Part shown: in pieces, positions 26,900 to 34,924 of the stretch
How positions within the stretch are numbered: the stretch's first letter is position 1
Layout of the letters: each line of letters begins with the position of its first letter
From: UBA2040 sp002384725
GTDB lineage: Bacteria > Bacteroidota > Bacteroidia > Flavobacteriales_D > Crocinitomicaceae
Reading direction: 5' to 3'
DNA: 64,000 nt
Assembly: GCA_963926475.1 (NCBI GenBank)
Contig: CAWUXE010000002.1
Location: 62,001-126,000 of the forward strand
Position numbers and translations under genes: made by a program
Notes under the pieces: generated by a model
What the model was told of the DNA's origin: nothing
Database searches by the model: none
What the model saw: the letters and a program-made list of their open reading frames with translations, nothing else

Positions 26900-27790
26900 T
26901 TAATCGTTGCTTAACAAATCATTTTCACCTTCTGGGTTCAAAACATCTTCCCAATAATCGTTTAGCAAAGCAATCAATCTTCTTGATGTATTATTAAAGT
27001 AACGCTTTGTGCGATAACCACTTACCCATACGACTCCGCTAGTTGCATTGGTTAAGAATACTTCATCTGCGCTCAAAAGATTCTGAGGCAGAATAGGGCT
27101 TTCGTACACTTTCACCCCATTTGCCAATGCTAAATTTATAATTTGCATTCTCATTGTACCTGCCAAACACCCATATTCCAGCCCAGGAGTATACAGCACA
27201 CCATTGCTAACAATAAATAGATTAGAATTGGAGCTCTCAATAATCTCCATATCTCCATTGGTAATCAACATATCCTGTAAACCTTTTTGTTTTGCCTGAA
27301 TTGCCGCTAAAATATACAAGAGACCATTTTTCGTTTTGTAGTTCGAAAGTTTACTCTTTTGTTTGCGAATATCTGTAAAAACATCCACCTCAAGTCCTTT
27401 TGTATTCAACTCATAATTTGCTGTTTGTAAGGGATGAACATCAATTGTGTAACTTGCCTCATTGCCCTCGGGAGTATAGGTCCCTCCAGCAACGCGATCT
27501 ATCGACAAACGCACCCTGGCGCCTTCTATGAGCTTAGATTTCATTAGGATTTCTTCTATTTTTTCTAGAAAAAAGGGAACGGTGAAATTTTCAGGAAAAT
27601 CGATATATATAGCCAACGAACCCTCTTTCAATCGATGAAAATGATTTTCGAAATTGATTACCTTTCCTTTGAATACACGGATGGTTTCAAATACACCATC
27701 ACCGTATAAATAAGAACGATTAGAAGTATGAATTCCGTTTTGGTCTTCTTGAAGAATTCTACCATTGATATTGACAGGGAGATTTGTCAT
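26900..27790 (-). CDS. PLP-dependent aminotransferase class IV
   Basis: 296 aa. Fold type IV pattern: YLYGDGVFETIRVFKG near residue 27, HFHRLKEGS near 50, RVRLSIDR near 104, the PLP lysine in LSNYKTKNGLLYILA near residue 155, and ESSNSNLFIV with the phosphate-binding GCLAGTMR. The group covers branched-chain and D-amino acid aminotransferases and 4-amino-4-deoxychorismate lyase (PabC). The sequence cannot decide between them, though the context (no ilv genes) leaves PabC-like activity open. ATG overlaps the upstream rhomboid stop by 4 nt. Confidence 0.88.
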   Translation of the reverse strand: MTNLPVNINGRILQEDQNGIHTSNRSYLYGDGVFETIRVFKGKVINFENHFHRLKEGSLAIYIDFPENFTVPFFLEKIEEILMKSKLIEGARVRLSIDRVAGGTYTPEGNEASYTIDVHPLQTANYELNTKGLEVDVFTDIRKQKSKLSNYKTKNGLLYILAAIQAKQKGLQDMLITNGDMEIIESSNSNLFIVSNGVLYTPGLEYGCLAGTMRMQIINLALANGVKVYESPILPQNLLSADEVFLTNATSGVVWVSGYRTKRYFNNTSRRLIALLNDYWEDVLNPEGENDLLSND

Positions 27791-28419
27791 GAAATTGCAG
27801 AAATAATTACGTTGATAAAGTTGCTACCCTTCTCAGGATTAATAACTAAGATATAAATAATTCCTAATATGGCACCACCAATGTGCGCATCATGTGCGAT
27901 TCCCGTGTTGCCTCTTCTCGCCATGTAAATCTCATAACCAAGGTAAAATATACCAAACCAATACGCCGGAATGGGAATGGGAATGAACATTAAATAAAGT
28001 TCCATATCTGGCCACCAAAGTATCATAGCAAAAACGATAGCGGAAACTGCGCCAGACGCACCCAGCGCTCGGTATTCGTAATTATCTTGATTTCTATAAA
28101 ATGGAATTATCGTTGCAAACAAAGCGCCAATAAAATAGATAGCTACGACATGTAATTCGCCCTTCAAAGCCCCATACTCATTCATCAACATCGGCTCCAA
28201 CGCTTGGCTTCCTAAGAAATACAAGGTAAACATGTTAAACATCAAATGCGCCGCGTCCGCATGGATAAATATGTGACTAATAATGCGATACGATTCCTTG
28301 GAATGTTTGACTTGGTAAGGCCAATACATCCATTTCTCCTTCATGGATGGATCATTCATCGCCTTGAGCGAAACTAAAACGGTAGCAATTAAGATAACGG
28401 TTAAAGCTGTAAATGTCAT
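27787..28419 (-). CDS. Rhomboid family intramembrane serine protease (third in window)
   Basis: 210 aa with six hydrophobic segments and no long tail, the compact six-helix type. Catalytic Ser in LGASGAVSAI and His in IAHDAHIGGAILG; the MFNMFTLYF helix has the conserved Asn. It overlaps the class IV aminotransferase by 4 nt and so is cotranscribed with it. Substrate unknown. Confidence 0.93.
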   Translation of the reverse strand: MTFTALTVILIATVLVSLKAMNDPSMKEKWMYWPYQVKHSKESYRIISHIFIHADAAHLMFNMFTLYFLGSQALEPMLMNEYGALKGELHVVAIYFIGALFATIIPFYRNQDNYEYRALGASGAVSAIVFAMILWWPDMELYLMFIPIPIPAYWFGIFYLGYEIYMARRGNTGIAHDAHIGGAILGIIYILVINPEKGSNFINVIISAIS

Positions 28420-28507
28420 TCGTTATAATTTTGCACTAAATTACTATTTCCTGTATACACAATCGACTTACTTGTCAACAAAACTAGCTGCATTGATGAC
28501 TTTTATC

Positions 28508-28515
28508 TACTTTTG
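28508..28515 (+). promoter_or_regulatory. Putative -7 box of rpe
   Basis: TACTTTTG, exact TAnnTTTG match, 17 nt before the rpe ATG. Confidence 0.5.
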
Positions 28516-28532
28516 CGTCAAAACCAACGAAA

Positions 28533-29183
28533 ATGTCAGTAATCATCGCCCCATCTGTTTTATCTTGTGATTTTGCTAATGTCCAAAGAGACGTTGAAAT
28601 GATTAACATCTCAGACGCAGATTGGTTTCATGTGGATGTTATGGATGGTGTTTTTGTTCCCAATATTAGCTTTGGATTTCCGGTAATCAAAGCGATAAAA
28701 AAGCATGCTAAAAAACCATTAGATGTCCACATAATGATCGAAAATCCAGATGATTATGTTACTCAATTTAAGGAGGCTGGAACCGACATTTTGACGGTGC
28801 ATTACGAAGCTTGTCGTCATTTGCACCGTACGATTCAAAACATTAAAGCAAACGGAATGCAAGCGGGAGTTGCTTTGAATCCGCATACACCAGTTTCTGT
28901 CCTTGTTGATGTAATAAAGGATCTTGATTTGGTTTTAATTATGTCAGTAAATCCTGGTTTTGGTGGACAAAAGTTTATCACAAATGCTATCGAAAAAGTA
29001 AAACAAGCCGCAGAATTGATTAAAAGAACAGGGTCAAACGCAAAGATTGAAGTAGATGGCGGTGTAAATCTTGAAACCGGTAAACTTTTGATTGAAGCAG
29101 GTGCCAATGCTTTAGTTGCGGGTAGCTTTGTTTTCGGTTCGGACAATCCAACAGAGACCATTTCAAAGTTGAAACAACTCTAA
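28533..29183 (+). CDS. rpe: Ribulose-phosphate 3-epimerase
   Basis: 216 aa, normal length. Interconverts ribulose-5-phosphate and xylulose-5-phosphate in the pentose phosphate pathway. TIM barrel with IAPSVLSCDFANV at the N-terminus, WFHVDVMDGVFVPNISFG near residue 32 (metal His and catalytic Asp), DVHIMIENPD near 63, IMSVNPGFGGQKFI near 137 and EVDGGVN near 171 (second catalytic Asp). Monocistronic. Confidence 0.97.
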   Translation: MSVIIAPSVLSCDFANVQRDVEMINISDADWFHVDVMDGVFVPNISFGFPVIKAIKKHAKKPLDVHIMIENPDDYVTQFKEAGTDILTVHYEACRHLHRTIQNIKANGMQAGVALNPHTPVSVLVDVIKDLDLVLIMSVNPGFGGQKFITNAIEKVKQAAELIKRTGSNAKIEVDGGVNLETGKLLIEAGANALVAGSFVFGSDNPTETISKLKQL

Positions 29184-29323
29184 TTCCTAAAGATCCGGTC
29201 TGTTCACAACAATCTCGCTCCCCTTTCGTTATTGTTAAAAATTTCAACGAATTTTGTTACACAATGACCGTTTTACGTTATTGTAGCACGGATTTTGTAG
29301 TTGAAAGCACTAAAAAAAACAGA

Positions 29324-30457
29324 ATGATTCGAATACTTTGGCTTTTCCTATTGATTTTCACAAGTACGTTTTTTGCTCATGCTCAGGTACATACTTCTTT
29401 TGCTGATGCCGAAAATGAGCTGGAAACACTTTTGAATTCACTAAGGGATGCATCGAATGACCTAGAAAAGAAGGAACGCAATGAAGCTTTCAGAGCAAAA
29501 ATGGAAGAAGTGCTTTCGAGAGAAGGTTCTCTATCCTACCCTTTCTCGCGTTTAACAACAGTTGGATTCATTCCGTCACCAGGTAAATTGGTTCGGGTAG
29601 TCAATTGGAATGTAGAACAAGATGATAAAACTCAAAAGTACTTTTGCTTTATACAACGCTATGACGAAAAGAAAAAAGAGCTTCAATTAAATGAATTCAC
29701 AAAGGGCAATTACGTCATGCCGCTTCGCCCCACTGAAATATTACAATCCAATCAATGGTACGGTGCTTTGTACTACCAAATCATTCCGTTTGAAAAAGGA
29801 AATCGGGACATGTATGTTCTTTTGGGCTGGGATGGACTTGGCACAGCGTCCAATATGAAAATGATTGATGTTCTTTATTTCTCTGGCACATCAGCGAAAC
29901 TAGGTAGTCCTGTTTTTAAGGTTGGGTCAGAAACATTCAAAAGAGTTTTTTACGAACATTCAGAGAAAACCACGATGTCCTTGCGCTATGATGAAAAACA
30001 TGATCGTATACTCTTCGATCATTTATCGCCTGAAAGTAATAACCTGGTAGGACATTACTCGTACTACGTGCCCGATCTTTCTTACGATGCATTTGAATTA
30101 AAGAATGGGAAATGGTATTTAAAAGAAGACGTAATTGCTGTAAACGGTAAGACTTCAGAGAAAATTGAAGTTATTCCAGTTGATAAGAATGGGGAAATTA
30201 AATACGATAAAAACGGCGAGCCAATAAAAAAACGAATTAAAAACAAATGGGAGAACCCTTCTAATCCAAATGCTCCAGCCGGCGGAAATAATCATGAGGC
30301 AGCATTACCCGAAGTTAACCCAAACAAAGAAGTAAAAAAAGAGAAGCCAACGAAAGAAAAAAAGAAATGGCTTCAGAAAAAGGACAAGCGAGATGCAAGT
30401 AATCAATATCCATATAGCGATTGGAAAAAGCCTAAGCCAAAGAGAAAGAAACGGTAA
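29324..30457 (+). CDS. Exported protein with basic C-terminal tail
   Basis: 377 aa from the ATG at 29324, which gives a clean signal peptide (IRILWLFLLIFTSTFFAHAQ); the 20-codon upstream extension is rejected. Residues ~20-290 are a folded, mixed domain (FCFIQRYDEKKKELQLNEF, LLGWDGLGTASNMKMIDVLYF, YYVPDLSYDAFELKNGKWYL). The last ~90 residues are low-complexity and strongly basic with Asn/Pro, ending KKPKPKRKKR, perhaps a surface- or nucleic-acid-binding tail. I recall similar Bacteroidota proteins of unknown function. Monocistronic. Confidence 0.82.
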   Translation: MIRILWLFLLIFTSTFFAHAQVHTSFADAENELETLLNSLRDASNDLEKKERNEAFRAKMEEVLSREGSLSYPFSRLTTVGFIPSPGKLVRVVNWNVEQDDKTQKYFCFIQRYDEKKKELQLNEFTKGNYVMPLRPTEILQSNQWYGALYYQIIPFEKGNRDMYVLLGWDGLGTASNMKMIDVLYFSGTSAKLGSPVFKVGSETFKRVFYEHSEKTTMSLRYDEKHDRILFDHLSPESNNLVGHYSYYVPDLSYDAFELKNGKWYLKEDVIAVNGKTSEKIEVIPVDKNGEIKYDKNGEPIKKRIKNKWENPSNPNAPAGGNNHEAALPEVNPNKEVKKEKPTKEKKKWLQKKDKRDASNQYPYSDWKKPKPKRKKR

Positions 30458-30516
30458 TCACAATTTGGTTGTTCACTTCTTTTTTATAGATTATAATTCA
30501 GTTTCGTAGCTTTTCT

Positions 30517-30524
30517 TATATTTG
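30517..30524 (+). promoter_or_regulatory. Putative -7 box of the universal stress protein operon
   Basis: TATATTTG, exact consensus, 21 nt before the ATG at 30546. Confidence 0.45.
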
Positions 30525-30545
30525 GTAAAATACAATTAGTTCGCT

Positions 30546-31352
30546 ATGAGTAAAAATTTGTACATCGTTTTACACGACTTTACTGAAATCGGTGACACCG
30601 CCTTAGGTTACGCGCTGCATATAGCGGAGCACGTTCATATAGACATCGAATTACTTCATGTTGTCAATAGTTCCTCAAAAGAGGAAGGCGCGAAAGCGAA
30701 ACTCATGGATATCATTAAAGGACTTTCACTTCCCGAAGGATGCTCATTATCACCCGTAGTAAAAACGGGAAACTTCATTGACGATATGGGCACATTGGCG
30801 AAAGGCGAACACGCCCAACTTGTAATCATGGGAACTCACGGTGCGCTAGGATTACAGAAACTTTTTGGTTCACACGCCTTAAAAATGATTCGAACCTCAG
30901 AAGTTCCATTCTTGGTAGTTCAAAAAGGAACACCTTTACGAAATATTTCTAAGGTCATTGTACCAGTTGACTTAACTAAAGAATCACTTCAAATAGTTAA
31001 TATTGCCGGCGATATGGCGAATATCTTTGGCGGTGAAGTGCACGTTTTATATGAAGACCAAGCCGACGAAAGATTGTCAATGACCATGAAAACCCGCACA
31101 CATATTGTAAAAAACAATTATGAAGAACGTGGCGTGAAGGCTGAATTCGTAAAATTACCTGCAAAAGGCAGCTATATAAAGAAGATTGAACACTACGCCG
31201 AAGCAAATAGTGCCGAAATATTGGCATTTGCATATCATTCTGAGAGTATTTTACCCCAATTTGAGACGTTTGGACAATCTTTAATCACAAATAGTTTGAA
31301 CCTACCGTGTATGGTAGTCAATTCTAAATTGGCCTCAGCGCTTTATTTCTAG
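30546..31352 (+). CDS. Universal stress protein (UspA family), tandem domain
   Basis: 268 aa, two Usp-like halves. The first half (1-130) has the nucleotide-binding signature MGTHGALGLQKLFGSHALKM and ends VPFLVVQKG. The second half (135-268) starts KVIVPVDLTKESLQ and ends LNLPCMVVNSK but has lost the GxxG motif, so only one half should bind ATP. Cytoplasmic stress protein. The next gene (CvfB family) starts directly after the stop codon, so they are cotranscribed. Confidence 0.9.
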   Translation: MSKNLYIVLHDFTEIGDTALGYALHIAEHVHIDIELLHVVNSSSKEEGAKAKLMDIIKGLSLPEGCSLSPVVKTGNFIDDMGTLAKGEHAQLVIMGTHGALGLQKLFGSHALKMIRTSEVPFLVVQKGTPLRNISKVIVPVDLTKESLQIVNIAGDMANIFGGEVHVLYEDQADERLSMTMKTRTHIVKNNYEERGVKAEFVKLPAKGSYIKKIEHYAEANSAEILAFAYHSESILPQFETFGQSLITNSLNLPCMVVNSKLASALYF

Positions 31353-32189
31353 ATGATATTAGGAGAATACAATGACTTAGACATACTTAGGTTCACAAGC
31401 GTCGGCATTTATTTGGGTGACGAGAATAACGATGTCCTATTGCCCCAAAAATATGTTAAAGAAGATTGGGAAGTTGGCGATGTAATTACGGTATTTATTT
31501 ACCGTGATTCTGAAGATCGATTAATCGCAACTACGCTTCAACCCAATCTAACTATCAACCGATTCGGTTACCTAAAAGTCAATCAAGTCAACCATTATGG
31601 TGCTTTTTTGGATTGGGGTGTCGAAAAAGATTTGATGGTTCCATATCGCGAACAACGGTATAAATTGGTAGGAGGTGAATATGTTTTGGTTTACCTCTTT
31701 CTTGATGACGCTACGGATAGAATTGTAGCCACGACCAAATACAAGAAATTCTTTGAAACGGATACGAGTATAGTAGAACTTAATATTCCAGTGGATATAA
31801 TAATTGACGATACGACTGATTTAGGCGTCAAGGTTATTGTAGACGATCGGTTCCCCGGATTGATCTACCACCAAGACTTTAATAAATCAGTGCTAAAAGG
31901 CGAAATAACAACAGGTTACGTATACAATATCCGCGAAGACGGAAAATTGGATGTTCGTCTTGAGCCGGAAGGATACGGAAAAATAGAACCTCTTTCGGAA
32001 GAACTTTTCGACATCATTCAGCGAAGAGGTGGAGTTTTACATCTGCATGATAAAAGCTCACCCGAAGAAATTAAACGTCAAGTAGGAATGAGTAAAAAGA
32101 ACTTCAAAAAAGCCGTTGGAAATCTTTATAAATCAAAGTACATAAATTTGGAGGATGATTCTATTCATTCGTTGAAACCGAGTAATTAA
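31353..32189 (+). CDS. CvfB-family S1-like RNA-binding protein
   Basis: 278 aa, the usual CvfB length. Three S1/OB-like modules: residues 1-65 (VGIYLGDENNDVLLPQKYV), 66-140 (NHYGAFLDWGVEKDLMVPYREQ) and 145-215 (GYVYNIREDGKLDVRLEPEG). A winged-helix C-terminal domain near 215-278 (GVLHLHDKSSPEEIKRQVGMSK is split by the loop) ends with MSKKNFKKAVGNLYK. The family binds RNA and affects virulence regulators in Firmicutes; here a translation- or RNA-related role is likely. Starts with no gap after the universal stress gene. Confidence 0.9.
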   Translation: MILGEYNDLDILRFTSVGIYLGDENNDVLLPQKYVKEDWEVGDVITVFIYRDSEDRLIATTLQPNLTINRFGYLKVNQVNHYGAFLDWGVEKDLMVPYREQRYKLVGGEYVLVYLFLDDATDRIVATTKYKKFFETDTSIVELNIPVDIIIDDTTDLGVKVIVDDRFPGLIYHQDFNKSVLKGEITTGYVYNIREDGKLDVRLEPEGYGKIEPLSEELFDIIQRRGGVLHLHDKSSPEEIKRQVGMSKKNFKKAVGNLYKSKYINLEDDSIHSLKPSN

Positions 32190-32228
32190 GTAGAATACAT
32201 ATTTGTCTCCCTCCTTGAGGACGGATTA

Positions 32229-32254
32229 AAGGAGGTGAAATGTTGGTTCTTTGA
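32229..32254 (+). other. Perfect Shine-Dalgarno followed by a 4-codon mini-ORF
   Basis: AAGGAGGTGA at 32229-32238, a full anti-SD match rare in this lineage, followed by ATG (32240) TTG GTT CTT TGA. It also forms the right arm of a CCTCCTT/AAGGAGG hairpin with 32211-32217. It may be a weak terminator arm of the cvfB-like gene or a leader element of the next gene, whose GTG start is at 32298. Confidence 0.35.
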
Positions 32255-32297
32255 TAATTCCATTCATTTTCGGTATAATATTTGAATCCAACTTATT

Positions 32298-33221
32298 GTG
32301 AAACTCAAATTTTTACTTCTTGCCCTTGCTATGCCGTATGTAATCAGCTTGAATACTGCGTTTTCTCAAGCTTTTCAAGAAAGTACTTGGGGTTTAAAAG
32401 CCGGATTAGTTATGAATGTAGGTGCCCACACCAATCAAATAGGTCTGCGTTTGAATGGATATGTGAATTATTCCTTCACTCAAATAAACCTTGAAAACAC
32501 GACGACTTTTTCCCTTACTAATATAGCCAAACGTAGTAAAATGTGGGAAAACCGAATCGCACTCGGCGGAATGCTTCTTGCTGGCACAAGGTCCCAACAA
32601 GAAGACTTTGTTTGGGGAGGGCTGCATCATCAATCCAACTATAGACATGCGTTAGGCTACAATTACTTGTGGTACCGCGACAATAGTCAGACTTCCCAAA
32701 ATTCTGGTGGATGGACCATTCAAAGTTCTGGTTTTCAGTTGCTTTTCGAGAATGATATTTTCGCAGGCACTGGTCGAGACAAATACAGAACGGGACATTT
32801 ACAATTGGCGTATCAATACGAAGACTTCGTTTTTCAAACTGGAATCAAACTTTGGACCGGTGAAACACGTGGTTCTCGTTGGGAGAAAATACATTTAGAC
32901 AAGTGTCCCAGTGGCTTCAGAATACTGGCAGACCTTCCCTATGGCAAAACGAGTCACGGTATTTTCTATTTTGGAGCCAACTACAAACTCCCCTACTCTA
33001 ACTTCGCTTCAGCTAGAATAGGCATTGATTCTGAACAAGTTAGACATGCTTTTCAAAATCGACTTTCGCACGATATGATCTTACTTCCCAAAGGTATTGA
33101 ACGAAAGACGCCACATTACCCTCGATTAAATGAAGATGGCTATCCTGTTTTCTTCAAAGAGGACATTCGGAAATCACGCTTTTATGGCCAATTAGGATTA
33201 AATAACGTTTGGTCATACTAA
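32298..33221 (+). CDS. Exported protein resembling the polymorphic toxin type 23 (Ntox23) family
   Basis: 307 aa, GTG start, signal peptide to about residue 24. From memory, sequences annotated 'polymorphic toxin type 23 domain' in Bacteroidota share its pattern: GLRLNGYVNYSFTQINL, HHQSNYRHALGYNYLWY, ENDIFAGTGRDKYRTG, LPYGKTSHGIFYFG, QVRHAFQNRLSHDM and KTPHYPRLNEDGYPVF. There is no delivery module (no Rhs/VgrG/T9SS tail), no immunity gene beside it, and the strand-rich pattern could equally be an outer-membrane barrel. Function therefore unresolved; the toxin name is weak evidence only. Confidence 0.7.
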   Translation: MKLKFLLLALAMPYVISLNTAFSQAFQESTWGLKAGLVMNVGAHTNQIGLRLNGYVNYSFTQINLENTTTFSLTNIAKRSKMWENRIALGGMLLAGTRSQQEDFVWGGLHHQSNYRHALGYNYLWYRDNSQTSQNSGGWTIQSSGFQLLFENDIFAGTGRDKYRTGHLQLAYQYEDFVFQTGIKLWTGETRGSRWEKIHLDKCPSGFRILADLPYGKTSHGIFYFGANYKLPYSNFASARIGIDSEQVRHAFQNRLSHDMILLPKGIERKTPHYPRLNEDGYPVFFKEDIRKSRFYGQLGLNNVWSY

Positions 33222-33269
33222 TGTTGAAAGAAAGTCAATTTTTTGCCCCACTAATCTCAGTATATTGTT

Positions 33270-33277
33270 TAATTTTG
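33270..33277 (+). promoter_or_regulatory. Putative -7 box of pyrG-yidC
   Basis: TAATTTTG, exact consensus, 28 nt before the pyrG ATG; a TTTG lies 24 nt upstream, longer than the ideal spacing. Confidence 0.45.
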
Positions 33278-33305
33278 CCCCCCGTAGTTACAATCGAAAA
33301 ACGGC

Positions 33306-34916
33306 ATGTCAAATTCCACAAAATACATCTTTGTAACAGGAGGTGTTACTTCTTCATTAGGTAAAGGGATAATTTCCGCGTCTTTAGCGACTTTGCTTCA
33401 AGGACGAGGGTACTCAGTTACCATTCAAAAACTTGATCCATACATCAATATTGATCCTGGGACATTAAATCCTTACGAACATGGCGAATGCTATGTTACG
33501 GATGATGGAGCGGAAACAGATTTGGATTTGGGCCATTATGAGCGTTTTTTAAATGTTTCTACTTCTCAAGCGAATAATGTTACTACGGGTAAAATCTACC
33601 AATCTGTAATTGAAAAAGAGCGTAAAGGTGAATTTCTTGGCAAAACAGTTCAAGTCGTTCCTCATATTACCGACGAAATCAAAGAAAGAATTCAGATTCT
33701 TGGTAACAAAGGAACATACGACATTGTTATTACTGAAATAGGTGGAACAGTTGGCGATATTGAGTCTCTTCCGTATGTTGAAGCGGTTCGTCAAATGATG
33801 TGGGAGTTTGAAAACGACTGCATTGTGATCCACTTGACACTTGTGCCCTATTTGGCAGCTGCAGGCGAGTTAAAAACGAAACCGACACAACATTCTGTTA
33901 AAGCATTGTTGGAATTAGGGGTTCAACCTGATATCCTTTGTTGTAGAACTGAACACGAATTAGGATTAGAATTAAGAAAGAAAATTGCGAAATTCTGTAA
34001 CGTAAGCATGAATGCGGTGATTGAATCACGCGATGCCAATACAATTTACGAAGTTCCTTTTTTGATGCAACAAGAAGAATTGGACAAAGTTGTTCTTGAA
34101 AAATTAGGCCTTTCTACCAAAACAAAACCGGACATGACGAAATGGACGGAGTTTTTGGATAGAATTCACCACCCAAAAAGTACAGTTACCATTGGTTTGA
34201 TTGGAAAATATGTTGAATTGAAAGATTCATACAAATCTATTTCCGAATCCTTTATTCATGCCGGTGCTGAGAACGAATGTAAAGTAGAACTGAAATGGTT
34301 GCATTCTGAAAAAATCACGAATGAAAATGTGGACAAAACTTTGGCTGGTTTAGATGGAATACTCGTAGCTCCTGGTTTTGGTTCACGTGGTATCTCTGGA
34401 AAAATTGAAGCAGTGCGCTATGCAAGGGAAAACAAGGTACCTTTCTTCGGTATTTGTTTAGGAATGCAATGTGCTGTTATTGAATACGCTAGAAATGTTC
34501 TTGGACATACGGATGCCCATACAGCGGAAATTGCGGAAGATTGCGTTTACCCTGTCATTAGTATGATGGAAGAACAAAAAACGATTTCCAATATGGGTGG
34601 AACCATGCGACTTGGAGCATATAAATGCCAATTAAAACCTGGCTCACTTGCTTCCAAAGCATATAGGATAGATAAAATTTCAGAAAGGCACCGTCATCGT
34701 TATGAGTTTAACAATGATTATTTAAAAGAATTTGAAAAAGCCGGTATGATTGCAACAGGAAAAAATCCTGAAACTGGTTTAGTTGAAATAGTGGAGATTC
34801 CAGACCACCCTTGGTTCCTTGGAGCTCAATTTCACCCGGAATACAAAAGTACTGTAGCCAAACCACATCCTTTGTTTGTGACGTTTGTGGCAGCAGTTAT
34901 TAAAAACAAGAAATAA
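33306..34916 (+). CDS. pyrG: CTP synthase
   Basis: 536 aa. Amidotransferase making CTP from UTP, ATP and glutamine. Synthetase domain: YIFVTGGVTSSLGKGI at the N-terminus, KLDPYINIDPGTLNPYEHGE near residue 38 and ITEIGGTVGDIES near 138. Class I glutaminase domain from about 290: GICLGMQCAVIEYAR near 380 (nucleophile Cys) and FHPEYKS near 510 (His-Glu). Complete. yidC follows 8 nt later and is cotranscribed. Confidence 0.98.
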   Translation: MSNSTKYIFVTGGVTSSLGKGIISASLATLLQGRGYSVTIQKLDPYINIDPGTLNPYEHGECYVTDDGAETDLDLGHYERFLNVSTSQANNVTTGKIYQSVIEKERKGEFLGKTVQVVPHITDEIKERIQILGNKGTYDIVITEIGGTVGDIESLPYVEAVRQMMWEFENDCIVIHLTLVPYLAAAGELKTKPTQHSVKALLELGVQPDILCCRTEHELGLELRKKIAKFCNVSMNAVIESRDANTIYEVPFLMQQEELDKVVLEKLGLSTKTKPDMTKWTEFLDRIHHPKSTVTIGLIGKYVELKDSYKSISESFIHAGAENECKVELKWLHSEKITNENVDKTLAGLDGILVAPGFGSRGISGKIEAVRYARENKVPFFGICLGMQCAVIEYARNVLGHTDAHTAEIAEDCVYPVISMMEEQKTISNMGGTMRLGAYKCQLKPGSLASKAYRIDKISERHRHRYEFNNDYLKEFEKAGMIATGKNPETGLVEIVEIPDHPWFLGAQFHPEYKSTVAKPHPLFVTFVAAVIKNKK

Positions 34917-34924
34917 AATAAGAA

